From Actinomadura macrotermitis (GTDB lineage Bacteria; Actinomycetota; Actinomycetes; Streptosporangiales; Streptosporangiaceae): a stretch of DNA of 64,000 nt. Where the stretch lies: assembly GCF_009604375.1 (NCBI RefSeq), contig NZ_WEGH01000002.1:1636073-1700072 (forward strand). Direction: 5' to 3'. Position numbers and translations under genes: made by a program. Below, piece by piece: positions 16,951 to 28,256 of this stretch; the first letter of the stretch is position 1, and every line of letters begins with the position of its first letter. Below the pieces are notes generated by a model. It did not search any database, was not told the DNA's origin, and saw nothing but the letters and a program-made list of their open reading frames with translations.

Positions 16951-17101
16951 GGCGCGCAGCCTGGCGCCCGCGCGTTGCCGCCCGATGAACCCTGTCCCGA
17001 TAACGGGTGTTTTTCGATGAATGATCACCTCTTGTACCCCGGGCCGTCGTTTCGCTCGCCTACGTTCTGGCCGACACAGATTTGTTATCGAGGAGCCGTC
17101 C

Positions 17102-18724
17102 GTGGGACACGATCACCACCACCATCAGGCCAGTGGGCCCTATGCCGACCAGGCCGTCCCGGACGGCGAGCTGCCGCCGGGCGAGCTGGCGCGCCGCCGC
17201 TTCCTCCAGCGGCTCGGCCTGGTGGGCGCGGCGGCGGCCGGCAGCGGCCTGCTGGCGGGCCCCGCGGCGGCGGCCGGCCCGCGCCCCGCGCGCCCCGTGC
17301 CGCCCGCCCCCGCCCCCGGGCGGCTGCGGTGGCTCGCCGGGGACCACCACGTCCACACGCAGTCCAGCTACGACGCGATGCACACGGTCGCCCAGCAGGT
17401 CACCAGCGGCCGGCGGCACGGCCTGGACTGGATGGTGATCACCGACCACGGGCACGTGGCGCACGAGAAGTTCGCGGTGAAGCAGACCTACGCCGACGTC
17501 CTCAAGGCCCGTGCCGCCAACCCGTCGATGCTGCTCTGGCAGGGACTGGAATGGAACGTGCCATCGGGTGAGCACGCCACGGTCTTCTTCGACGCCGCCA
17601 AGGACGAGATCACCGCGCTGCACGCCTTCGAGAGGCTCTTCGACGGCAACGTCAACGGGACCAACCACACCTCCGACGCCAACGAGGCGACCGCGCTGGC
17701 CGCGCTGCGCTGGCTGTCGGGCCAGATCGACCGGGGCGCCATCGACTCGGCCCTGATGATCGCCAACCACCCCAGCCGCAACGGTCGGTACACCCCCCAC
17801 GAGTTCCGCAACTACCGCGACACCGCCCCGCACATCGCGGTCGGCATGGAGGGCTCGCCCGGCGCCCAGAACGACGGCGGGCACCGCGGCGGGTACGGCA
17901 ACGCCCCGGGCAACGACTCCTGGAGCGGCTGGCCGTCGGAGTCCTACCGCACGTTCGGCGGCTTCGACTGGATGACGGCCAGGCTCGGCGGCCTGTGGGA
18001 CGCCATGCTCGCCGAGGGCCGGGGCTGGTGGATCACCAGCAACTCCGACATCCACCAGGCCAACGGCAGCACGCTCGTCCGGCCCGACACCCCGGGCGAC
18101 TGGTACGACACCCACGGCCGCTACCCCGACCCGGTGGACGGCGGCACGCCGCAGGAGCACGCCGACTTCTGGCCGGGCGAGTTCAGCCGCACGGTCGTGG
18201 GCGCCGCGTCGCACACCTTCCGCGGGGTCATGGACGGGATCCGCGCGGGCCGCGTCTGGGTGGGGATGGGCGGCCTGGTGTCCGCGCTGGACGTGCGCGT
18301 CCACGCGCAGGGCGGCGGGCAGCCCGCCACGCTGGGCGGGCGGGTGCGCGTCCGGCGGGGCGGCGACGTCACGGTCCGGATCTCGGTGCGCCTGGCCACC
18401 GAGCCCAACACCACGGGCCGGATCCCCCGGCTGGCGCGGCTCGACCTGATCCGCGGCGCCGTCACCGGCCCGGCCGCCGACCGCGACTCCTTCACCAACC
18501 CGGACGTGTCGGTCGTCCAGTCCTTCACCCCGTCCGGCCGCGCGACGGAGCTGCACTTCGAGCACCGGTTCCGCAACGTCCGCGACCCGTTCTACGTGCG
18601 GCTGCGCGGCACCGACGGCAACCGGTCGAACGGGCTGGAGCCGATGATGGACGTGCAGGGCGCCGCCGCCCCGTGGGACGACCTGTGGTGCTACGCCAAC
18701 CCGGTCTTCGTGGACGTCGCGTGA
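17102..18724 (+). CDS. Tat-exported PHP-domain phosphoesterase-like protein
   Basis: I start this at GTG 17102, which follows GAGGAG by 6 nt, giving 540 residues. The N-terminus is histidine-rich (GHDHHHHQ), followed by a twin-arginine signal with RRRFLQRLGLVGAAAAGSGLLAG, so the protein is probably folded, metallated and then exported. The PHP domain begins DHHVHTQSSYDAMH and continues with VITDHGH, DANEATA, IANHPSRNG and SNSDIHQ, supplying the His/Asp metal ligands of PHP phosphoesterases. The C-terminal ~130 residues are beta-rich. The substrate is unknown. Its stop overlaps the next gene by 4 bp. Confidence 0.85.
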   Translation: MGHDHHHHQASGPYADQAVPDGELPPGELARRRFLQRLGLVGAAAAGSGLLAGPAAAAGPRPARPVPPAPAPGRLRWLAGDHHVHTQSSYDAMHTVAQQVTSGRRHGLDWMVITDHGHVAHEKFAVKQTYADVLKARAANPSMLLWQGLEWNVPSGEHATVFFDAAKDEITALHAFERLFDGNVNGTNHTSDANEATALAALRWLSGQIDRGAIDSALMIANHPSRNGRYTPHEFRNYRDTAPHIAVGMEGSPGAQNDGGHRGGYGNAPGNDSWSGWPSESYRTFGGFDWMTARLGGLWDAMLAEGRGWWITSNSDIHQANGSTLVRPDTPGDWYDTHGRYPDPVDGGTPQEHADFWPGEFSRTVVGAASHTFRGVMDGIRAGRVWVGMGGLVSALDVRVHAQGGGQPATLGGRVRVRRGGDVTVRISVRLATEPNTTGRIPRLARLDLIRGAVTGPAADRDSFTNPDVSVVQSFTPSGRATELHFEHRFRNVRDPFYVRLRGTDGNRSNGLEPMMDVQGAAAPWDDLWCYANPVFVDVA

Positions 18725-19248
18725 CCGTCCTCGGCGTGAACACGGGCCGGCGCGACCGGGCGGCGCTGGAGAGCCTGGTGCTGGAGGTCGTGCCGGACCC
18801 GTTGCTGTTCTGCACGCACCCGGTGCGGGACGGGCACGCACACCACGCGGCGTCCGTAGAACTCGTACCGGAAGCCGCCGAGCGGGCCGCCCAGGCATTC
18901 CTGGCCCGAGGAGCGACGGTGGCGCTGGCCGACGAACTGCGCGGACCAGCCGAGCACGCCCGCGGAGCCGCCCTCGCCCTCGCGGCGCACCGGCGCACGG
19001 GCCGGGCCGTGCGGTTCCCCGGGCAGCACCTGCTGCGCGGCACGCTGACGGTCGAGCAGGCCCTGGCGACGGGCGCGGTGGACCGGATCGAGTCGCTCGG
19101 CGGACCGCTGCCGCCCGGCACCCTGCTCGTCACGCACGATTTCGTCCGGCCCGTGTTCCGCGAGGGGGAACTGGTCCTGGAGGTGACCCCGGCGGCGAAG
19201 GGGGTGATCCCGTTCGAGCTGGAACACCAGGACATCTGCGGCCACTGA
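18721..19248 (+). CDS. Hypothetical protein coupled to the PHP gene
   Basis: The 175-residue cytosolic protein begins at GTG 18721, overlapping the upstream stop (GTGA). It is rich in Ala, Leu, His and charged residues, with no signal peptide or membrane segment. Segments such as LLFCTHPVRDGHAHH and GTLLVTHDFVRPVF suggest an alpha/beta fold, but I cannot name a family. Coupling to a Tat-exported partner suggests a maturation or regulatory role, which is only a guess. A strong terminator follows 7 bp after the stop. Confidence 0.65.
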   Translation: MTVLGVNTGRRDRAALESLVLEVVPDPLLFCTHPVRDGHAHHAASVELVPEAAERAAQAFLARGATVALADELRGPAEHARGAALALAAHRRTGRAVRFPGQHLLRGTLTVEQALATGAVDRIESLGGPLPPGTLLVTHDFVRPVFREGELVLEVTPAAKGVIPFELEHQDICGH

Positions 19249-19255
19249 CCCTGAT

Positions 19256-19300
19256 GAATGAACGAAGCCCCAGGTCAAAGACCTGGGGCTTCGTTCATTC
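19256..19300. terminator. 21-bp perfect terminator hairpin
   Basis: The arms 19256-19276 and 19280-19300 are perfectly complementary around a 3-nt AAA loop. It serves both the plus-strand gene ending at 19248 and the minus-strand tRNA-Leu whose CCA end is at 19303. Confidence 0.9.
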
Positions 19301-19305
19301 CATGG

Positions 19306-19391
19306 TGTCCGAGGGGGGACTTGAACCCCCATGCCCCGTAAAGGGCACTAGCACCTCAAGCTAGCGCGTCTGCCTATTCCGCCACCCGGAC
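19306..19391 (-). tRNA. tRNA-Leu (anticodon GAG), CCA encoded
   Basis: The minus strand folds as a class II tRNA. GUCCGGG pairs with CUCGGAC, the anticodon stem CUAGC/GCUAG closes loop UUGAGGU, a long variable arm (GCCC...GGGC) is present and the T arm contains GUUCAAGUC. Anticodon GAG reads CUC/CUU. The CCA tail is encoded (19303-19305). The long variable arm confirms the leucine class. Confidence 0.95.
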
Positions 19392-19510
19392 GAGGTGTGC
19401 ACGCCGCAGCGCTGTGCGGCGGGCTTCACCATACCAAAGGTCCTGAGTCGCGGCGAAGTCGATCGACGGGGCACCATGGTCGGGTACGTGTGATCCCAGG
19501 CGCGAAGGTG

Positions 19511-20827
19511 ATGACTGTGGCCCACCAGCCGACCGCGGCGGACGAGGTCGTCCGGATCTGCCAGGAGCTGATCCGGATCGACACCAGCAACCCCGGGGAC
19601 AACTCCGGGCCCGGGGAGCGGGTGGCGGCCGAGTACGTCGCCGCGCAGCTCGCCGAGGTGGGGCTGGAACCGCAGCTGTTCGAGTCGCATCCGAAGCGGA
19701 CGAGTCTCGTGGTGCGGATCGAGGGGGAGGACCCGGGCCGGGACGCGCTGCTGCTGCACGGGCACCTCGACGTGGTGCCGGCGCGGCAGGAGGACTGGAC
19801 CCGGGATCCGTTCGGGGGCGAGATCGCCGACGGGTGCGTCTGGGGCCGCGGGGCCGTGGACATGAAGGACATGGACGCGATGATGCTCGCCGTCGTCCGG
19901 CAGCGGATGCGGGAGGGGCGGCGCCCGCCGCGGGACGTGGTGCTGGCGTTCCTGGCCGACGAGGAGGCCGGCGGCGAGTGGGGCGCCCAGTGGCTCGTGC
20001 GGGAGCACCCCGAGCTGTTCGAGGGGTGCACCGAGGCCGTCGGGGAGGTCGGCGGGTTCAGCCTGACCGTGCCCGGCGACCGGCGGATGTACCTGATCGA
20101 GACGGCGGAGAAGGGCATCGCGTGGATGAACCTGACCGCGCGGGGGACCGCCGGGCACGGGTCGATGGTGCATCCCGACAACGCGGTGACGGCGCTGGCG
20201 GGCGCGGTGGCCAGGCTGGGGGAGCACGACTTCCCGATCCGGATGACCAAGACGGTGCGAGCCTTCCTGGAGCGGGCCTGCCTGGCGTACGGGGTGGAGT
20301 TCGACCCGGACGACCCCGAGAAGTGCCTGGTGGAGATGGGGCCGCTGGCGCGGATGATCGGGGCGACGCTCCGCAACACGCTGAACCCGACCCGGCTGGA
20401 TGCCGGATATAAGACGAATGTCATTCCGCAGAGCGCGACCGCTCAGGTGGACGGCCGGTATCTGCCCGGTTATGAGGCGGAATTCTTCGCCACCGTGGAC
20501 GAACTTCTCGGACCGGACGTCCAGCGCGATTTCATCTACAACGACGTCGCCCTGGAGACCGACTACGAGGGGGCGCTGGTCGCGGCCATGGAGGCCGCCC
20601 TGCTCGCCGAGGACCCGGGCGCGCTGCCGGTGCCGTACTGCCTGAGCGGCGGGACGGACGCCAAGCACTTCGCCAAGCTCGGCATGCGCTGCTTCGGGTT
20701 CGCGCCGCTGCGACTGCCGCCGGAATTGGACTTTTCTGGAATGTTCCACGGAATCGACGAGCGGGTGCCGGTGGACGGGCTGCGCTTCGGGGCAAAGGTC
20801 CTCGACGACTTCCTCGGCCGCTCCTGA
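19511..20827 (+). CDS. M20-family metallopeptidase / deacylase
   Basis: I start this at ATG 19511 with GAAGG just upstream, giving 438 residues. The M20 zinc-binding order is complete: HGHLDVVP, GRGAVDMKDMDA, LADEEAGGEWGA and the C-terminal FHGIDERVPV. The dimerisation (lid) domain lies in the middle (GTAGHGSMVHPDNAVTAL). Enzymes of this group hydrolyse peptide or N-acyl bonds in dipeptides and amino-acid derivatives in the cytosol. The substrate cannot be chosen from sequence. The gene is single, following tRNA-Leu on the opposite strand. Confidence 0.92.
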   Translation: MTVAHQPTAADEVVRICQELIRIDTSNPGDNSGPGERVAAEYVAAQLAEVGLEPQLFESHPKRTSLVVRIEGEDPGRDALLLHGHLDVVPARQEDWTRDPFGGEIADGCVWGRGAVDMKDMDAMMLAVVRQRMREGRRPPRDVVLAFLADEEAGGEWGAQWLVREHPELFEGCTEAVGEVGGFSLTVPGDRRMYLIETAEKGIAWMNLTARGTAGHGSMVHPDNAVTALAGAVARLGEHDFPIRMTKTVRAFLERACLAYGVEFDPDDPEKCLVEMGPLARMIGATLRNTLNPTRLDAGYKTNVIPQSATAQVDGRYLPGYEAEFFATVDELLGPDVQRDFIYNDVALETDYEGALVAAMEAALLAEDPGALPVPYCLSGGTDAKHFAKLGMRCFGFAPLRLPPELDFSGMFHGIDERVPVDGLRFGAKVLDDFLGRS

Positions 20828-20939
20828 AAGTTCTTCCTCGAATTGACCTACCGGCTGCGTTCCGTGGTGCTACGGTCACCATTCGTAGGGGCCGGGTTGA
20901 CCCACCCTTGACGTATCCGGCGGCTCTCGAGGAGAACCT

Positions 20940-21674
20940 GTGGCCAGCGACTCGGTGGTGGGCGCGATCCGCGCCCTGCTGCGGAGCCGTGCCGTCCACC
21001 GCCTCCTGGTGCTCGCCGGGATCGTGACGGCCGGGTGGCTGCTCGGCGGCGCCGCGCACGCGGCGCACGCCGACGGCCCGCCGGTGCCGGACGCCTCGCG
21101 CGTCACGGCCGGCGTGCCCATGGTCGGCGGCACCCTGCGTGCCGTCGGTGACGGCGCTTCGCGCGCCGTTCACGACGGCGCCGTGCGTGCCGTTCAGGAC
21201 GGCGCTTCGCGCGCCGTCCGGGCCGTCAGGCCCGCGGTCTCCCCACCGGTCCGGGACGGGGCCGGGCGTCCGGGCGCCGGGCGGAACGCCCGTCGCCCGG
21301 AGCCGAGGCCGGGTGCCTCTTGGACTTCGCGGCGTCCCGCCGAGCGGGCGCTCGGCGGCCCGGCGGTGCGCGCCGCGCATCACCGGCCCGCCGCCACGGG
21401 GGCGTCCAAGGCCACCCGGACGAGGCCGGTCCCCGCCGCTGCGAGGGCTTCCGCGCAGCCGGCGCAGACCCCGCCCGTCCCCGTCCCGGCGCCCGCGCAG
21501 GCGGGCTCGCTGTCGCCGGTCACCGGACCGGTCCCGCTCGGCGGGATCACCGGCCCGCCGGCCCGCGGCCCCTGGGCGCCCACGCGCCCGGCGGGTGTGC
21601 TCCTGCGCGCTTCCGGCGCGGTTCCCCCGGCCGTCCGCACCGCGGCGGACGAGCCGTCCTTCGCGCCCGACTAG
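20940..21674 (+). CDS. Exported Pro/Ala/Arg-rich companion of the chaplin
   Basis: The 244-residue protein starts at GTG 20940 after GAGGAGAA. The N-terminus has a hydrophobic signal or anchor segment (LLVLAGIVTAGWLLGGAAHAAHA). Then come three imperfect copies of a 10-residue unit of the type DGA(S/V)RAV(H/Q/R) (about residues 70-97), and a low-complexity Pro/Arg/Ala-rich remainder that is probably disordered. I recognise no family. Its position 127 bp upstream of a chaplin on the same strand suggests a cell-surface role, which is inference. Confidence 0.65.
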   Translation: MASDSVVGAIRALLRSRAVHRLLVLAGIVTAGWLLGGAAHAAHADGPPVPDASRVTAGVPMVGGTLRAVGDGASRAVHDGAVRAVQDGASRAVRAVRPAVSPPVRDGAGRPGAGRNARRPEPRPGASWTSRRPAERALGGPAVRAAHHRPAATGASKATRTRPVPAAARASAQPAQTPPVPVPAPAQAGSLSPVTGPVPLGGITGPPARGPWAPTRPAGVLLRASGAVPPAVRTAADEPSFAPD

Positions 21675-21800
21675 GCGCCGGTCCCCGACCCTGCGTCGCC
21701 GTGCCCGAGCGGCTCGGACCGGCGTGCGGGGTCTCCGCCCTTCCCACACGCGTGCCGACGACGCACGCCCACTTCAGCAACCCTTCGAATGGAGCAACCC

Positions 21801-22916
21801 ATGCGTACCTGGGTTTCCGGCACCGCTCGTGCCGCCCTTCTCACCGCCGGTTTCGTCGCGCTCGGCGCGTCCGCCACCCCCGCCTTCGCCGACGGGCAGC
21901 ACACCTCCGGCGCGAACGGCGTCCTCTCCGGCAACCAGATCAACGCCCCGATCAGCATCCCGGTCAACGCCTGCGGCAACGCCGTCGCGATCCTCGGGAT
22001 GGCGAAGGCCGGCTGCGAGGGCGGCGCGACCGTCCACGGCGGCGGCGGGGGCGGGCAGAAGAACTCCGGCAAGAACGGCGACCTGTCCGGCAACCAGGTG
22101 AACGCCCCGGTCGGCGTGCCGGTGAACGTGTGCGGGAACGCGGTCGCGATCCTCGGATTGGCGAAGGCCGGCTGCGAGGGCGGCGCCGACGTCCACAATG
22201 GCGGCCACGGTGGCCAGACCAACAACGGCAAGAACGGCGTCGGCTCCGGCAACCAGGTCAACGCCCCGATCTCCGTGCCCGTCAACGTGTGCGGCAACGC
22301 GGTCGCGATCCTCGGATTGGCGAAGGCCGGTTGTGTCGGCGGCGCGTCCGTCCACAACGGCGGCGGTGGCGGAGGGCAGAAGAACTCCGGCACGAACGGC
22401 GTCGTGTCCGGCAACCAGGTGAACCTGCCGGTCGGCGTGCCGGTCAACGTCTGCGGCAACGCGGCCGCGGTGCTGGGCAAGGCCGCCGCCGGGTGCGTCG
22501 GCGGCGCCGACGTGCACAACGGCGGCCACGGCCCCGGCGGGCATCCCGCGCCCAAGCCGCACCACCCGAAGCCCAAGCCCCACCACGGCAAGCCGGGCCA
22601 CCACCACGGCAAGCCCGGGCACCACTGCGACGAGCACCGCGCCGCGTCCCGCCGGGCCGCCACCCCGGTCCCGGTCCGCGGCGGCGATGACGACGGCGTG
22701 CCCGTGCTGAGCGGGGTGAAGGTGCCGGCCCTGTCCAAGCCGCCCGTCACCGGCAACGTCAAGGCGCCGGAGATCGGCGGTCTGCCCGCGATGAGGCCCG
22801 TCGCCGCCGCGACGCCCATGCAGGAGGAGAAGGGCGTCCTGTGGATCGCTGCCGCAGCGGCGCTGTCGGCGATGACCGGCGCGTTCGGCCTGTCCCGCCG
22901 GTTCCGCCGCCGCTGA
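21801..22916 (+). CDS. Long chaplin with four chaplin domains
   Basis: The 371-residue protein starts at ATG 21801, with GGAG 6 nt upstream. A Sec signal peptide (ending TPAFAD) precedes four chaplin (DUF320) repeats of about 55 residues, each with GNQ-NAP-(G/S)VPVN-CGNA-A-LG-A-AGC and two conserved Cys. A His/Pro/Lys-rich stretch (about 245-280) and a C-terminal membrane helix with a basic tail (VLWIAAAAALSAMTGAFGLSRRFRRR) follow. Chaplins assemble into amyloid-like hydrophobic surface layers on aerial hyphae and spores. I see no LPXTG- or LAXTG-type sorting motif before the helix, unlike the Streptomyces long chaplins, so anchoring may be by the helix alone. Confidence 0.9.
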   Translation: MRTWVSGTARAALLTAGFVALGASATPAFADGQHTSGANGVLSGNQINAPISIPVNACGNAVAILGMAKAGCEGGATVHGGGGGGQKNSGKNGDLSGNQVNAPVGVPVNVCGNAVAILGLAKAGCEGGADVHNGGHGGQTNNGKNGVGSGNQVNAPISVPVNVCGNAVAILGLAKAGCVGGASVHNGGGGGGQKNSGTNGVVSGNQVNLPVGVPVNVCGNAAAVLGKAAAGCVGGADVHNGGHGPGGHPAPKPHHPKPKPHHGKPGHHHGKPGHHCDEHRAASRRAATPVPVRGGDDDGVPVLSGVKVPALSKPPVTGNVKAPEIGGLPAMRPVAAATPMQEEKGVLWIAAAAALSAMTGAFGLSRRFRRR

Positions 22917-23058
22917 GCCCGCGTCCGGCCCGGTGAACCCCGCCGGGCCGGACGCGCGGACGCTCCGTCCGTCCCGGTGGCGCGGAACCGGGGCGGGCGG
23001 AGCCGTCACGCAAGAGGAAGACCATGGTCACCCGACGTCATGGCGTTCGTACATAGTG

Positions 23059-23265
23059 CTACGCTCCGGGCGGGACCGGCCGGAATGTGCGGACCTGACG
23101 AATGATCTTGCGCCGCAACTGGATTCGGCGGCTACCGTCGGGGTAAAGGCGCAAGCGATCGAGCTCCCAGCCGCCGTGCTCGGCGTGCTCGGTCATGATC
23201 TGCCGGGCGGCATCGCGGGTGGTGCCGCGCGGCAGGCGCAGGACGAGGTAGGTGTACTCCACCAT
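23059..23265 (-). CDS. DUF5703 family small protein
   Basis: This 68-residue protein, MVEYTYLVLRLPRGTTRDAA..., matches the short actinobacterial DUF5703 family: a strand, a helix with AARQIMTEHAEHGGWELDRLRLYPDGSRRIQLRRKI, and a basic tail. It is cytosolic and of unknown function. It is frequently found next to topA or in that neighbourhood, as here. Confidence 0.8.
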   Translation of the reverse strand: MVEYTYLVLRLPRGTTRDAARQIMTEHAEHGGWELDRLRLYPDGSRRIQLRRKIIRQVRTFRPVPPGA

Positions 23266-23521
23266 CGCGCCCCATTATGGCGCGCGGGTGAACGCGGCGG
23301 GAGTCGCCCGGGCGCCTAGGGTGGCGGTCGTGGGTCCGCAGCGCCGCCGGGGACGTGTCATCCTGTCGGAGGCCGTGGCCGTGCGGCGCGCGCCGCCCGT
23401 TCCGCCAGGACCGGACGGCGGGGCCCGTGACGCGGCGGCGGGGATCCGGGCATGAACACGTCGTGCGGAAGCGTTGTAGTCAGTCCGTGCACGAAGACCA
23501 GACAGCGAGGTTGGAGCGACT

Positions 23522-26218
<2,697 letters not shown>

Positions 26219-26246
26219 GGACATCTACGCCGATACCCTGACCGAC

Positions 26247-28223
26247 ATGACCAGAACGGGCGTCACCCGGCAGGACCCCGCCGAGCTGCCGGGCGCTACG
26301 TCGAACCAGGCGTTCCGGCGGCTGCGCGCCGCGCTGTCGCTGTCGGGCCTCGGCCACTGGCTGAGCGTCCCGGCGCTGACGGCCTTCGCCGGCGTGCTCA
26401 CCCGCGACCAGGGCACGGCCGGCCGGCTGCAGGCGATCGGCCTGGTCCTGGTGCTGATGCTGGCGCCGGCGGTGCTGCTCGCGCCGCTGGCGGGGCTGGC
26501 GGCGTCCCGGCTGGACCGCCGGATCACGATGATCGTGGCGGACGTGCTGCGGTTCGCCCTGGTGGCGTCGGTGCCGATCGTGCACGCGCTGCCGTGGACG
26601 ATGGCGGCGGCGTTCCTGGTCGGCTGCATCAGCCTGCTGTGGACGCCGCTCGTCGGCGGCGCGCTGCCGGAGGAGCAGCAGGCGCCCGTGCTGCGCGCCG
26701 CGTACGGCACCGCGCCGGTCGCGGCGCTGCTGTTCACGGTGCTCGCGCTGATCTCGGACGCGCTCGTCGGCGTGGCCCACCGCGCCGACCTCGCCCTCTA
26801 CGTCACCGCCGTGGTGTTCCTCGGCGCGGCGGCCGCCGTCGCCGCGCTGCGCGAGCTGCCGGCGCCGGAGGCGTCCGCGCCGCCGGCGCCGCTGAAGCTG
26901 CTGGTCCGCGAGCGTGGCGCGGCGGGCCTCGCGGTCGCCGGGACGGCCCTGGCCGCCGGCGGCGTCGTCGCGCTCGCCAAGGTGCACGCCCGCGAGCTCG
27001 GCGGCGGCGACGCCGGGTACGGCGCGATCCTGGCCGCCCTCACCCTCGGCGCCGCGTTCGGCCTGTTCCTCGGCCCGCGCGTCCTGGCCCCGCTGTCCCG
27101 CCGCCGGCTGCTCGGCCTGGCCTCGGTCGCGGTCGCGCTGGTGCTGCTGGCCGACGGCCTGGTGCAGAACCTGGTCGTGGTCGTCGTGGCGACGGCCGTG
27201 CTCGGCGTCGCCGCCGGCATCGGCTGGGCCGCCGCGCACACCGTCGCCGGGTTCGGCTACCCGCGCGCGGTCGCGCTCGTCGCCGCCCTGGTCGCGGTCG
27301 CGGGGCTGCCGCCGCTCGCCGGCGTCCTCGGCGACCATCGGCTGCACGCCGGCGACGGCGTCTACGACCTGACCGGCGTGCACGCCGCGCTGCTCATCAC
27401 CGCCGCGGTGGCGCTGCTGCTCGGCCTGGTCGCCTGCCGGCGGCTGGACGACCGGCGCGGCATCCCGCTGCTGCCCGACGTGCAGGCCGCGCTGCGCGGC
27501 GAGACCTACGTCCCGCCCGCCGCCCCGCAGGCCCCGGCGCCGAAGACCGAGCGCGGCGTGTTCGTGGCGTTCGAGGGCGGCGAGGGCGCGGGCAAGACCA
27601 CCCAGGCGCGGCTCGCCGCGATCTGGCTGCGCGACCACGGCTACGACGTCGTCACCACGCACGAGCCGGGCGCCACCAAGAACGGCATGCGGCTGCGCGC
27701 GCTGCTGCTCGACAAGGAGACCACGGGCCTGTCCTCGCGCGCCGAGACGCTGCTGTACGCCGCCGACCGCGCCGACCACGTCGCCAACGTGATCCGCCCG
27801 GCGATGGAGCGCGGCGCGATCGTCGTCAGCGACCGCTACGTCGACTCCTCGCTGGCCTACCAGGGGTACGGGCGGCGCCAGCCGGTCGAGGAGATCGCCG
27901 AGCTGAACACCTGGGCGACCGGCGGCCTGGTGCCCGACCTCACCGTGCTGCTGGAGGTGCCGCCGGAGACGGGCCTGAACCGGCTGTCGGCGCCCGCCGA
28001 CCGGATCGAGTCCGAGCCGTCGGACTTCCACGAGCGGGTCCGCGAGGGGTTCCGCGCCCTCGCCGAGGCCGACCCGGACCGCTACCTGGTGCTGGACGCG
28101 AGCCGCCCGCAGCACGAGATCACCCGGGAGATCCAGGACCGCATCCGCGCGATCCTGCCCGACCCGGTCCCGGCGGCGGCCGAGGACATCACCAGCACCT
28201 TCCCGGCCATCACCGACGCGTAA
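26247..28223 (+). CDS. tmk: Thymidylate kinase fused to an MFS-like membrane domain
   Basis: The protein has 658 residues. Residues about 25-420 are an MFS-like domain with 10-12 hydrophobic helices (for example LGLASVAVALVLLADGLVQNLVVVVVATAVLG). Residues about 437-650 are a complete dTMP kinase: P-loop AFEGGEGAGKTTQARL, substrate/LID motif SDRYVDSSLAYQG, and THEPGATKNGMRLRALLL. The kinase makes dTDP for DNA synthesis. This membrane-tethered fusion recurs in actinomycetes, but the role of the transporter-like half is unknown. It starts 28 bp after topA. Confidence 0.93.
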   Translation: MTRTGVTRQDPAELPGATSNQAFRRLRAALSLSGLGHWLSVPALTAFAGVLTRDQGTAGRLQAIGLVLVLMLAPAVLLAPLAGLAASRLDRRITMIVADVLRFALVASVPIVHALPWTMAAAFLVGCISLLWTPLVGGALPEEQQAPVLRAAYGTAPVAALLFTVLALISDALVGVAHRADLALYVTAVVFLGAAAAVAALRELPAPEASAPPAPLKLLVRERGAAGLAVAGTALAAGGVVALAKVHARELGGGDAGYGAILAALTLGAAFGLFLGPRVLAPLSRRRLLGLASVAVALVLLADGLVQNLVVVVVATAVLGVAAGIGWAAAHTVAGFGYPRAVALVAALVAVAGLPPLAGVLGDHRLHAGDGVYDLTGVHAALLITAAVALLLGLVACRRLDDRRGIPLLPDVQAALRGETYVPPAAPQAPAPKTERGVFVAFEGGEGAGKTTQARLAAIWLRDHGYDVVTTHEPGATKNGMRLRALLLDKETTGLSSRAETLLYAADRADHVANVIRPAMERGAIVVSDRYVDSSLAYQGYGRRQPVEEIAELNTWATGGLVPDLTVLLEVPPETGLNRLSAPADRIESEPSDFHERVREGFRALAEADPDRYLVLDASRPQHEITREIQDRIRAILPDPVPAAAEDITSTFPAITDA

Positions 28224-28256
28224 CCACGGGTGCCCGAACCCCGTAGCCTGGACCCC

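Noticed and set aside
21900..22520. DNA tandem repeat or CRISPR-like array
   Set aside because: The repeated units are the four chaplin domains of one protein. No CRISPR array was seen anywhere in the window.
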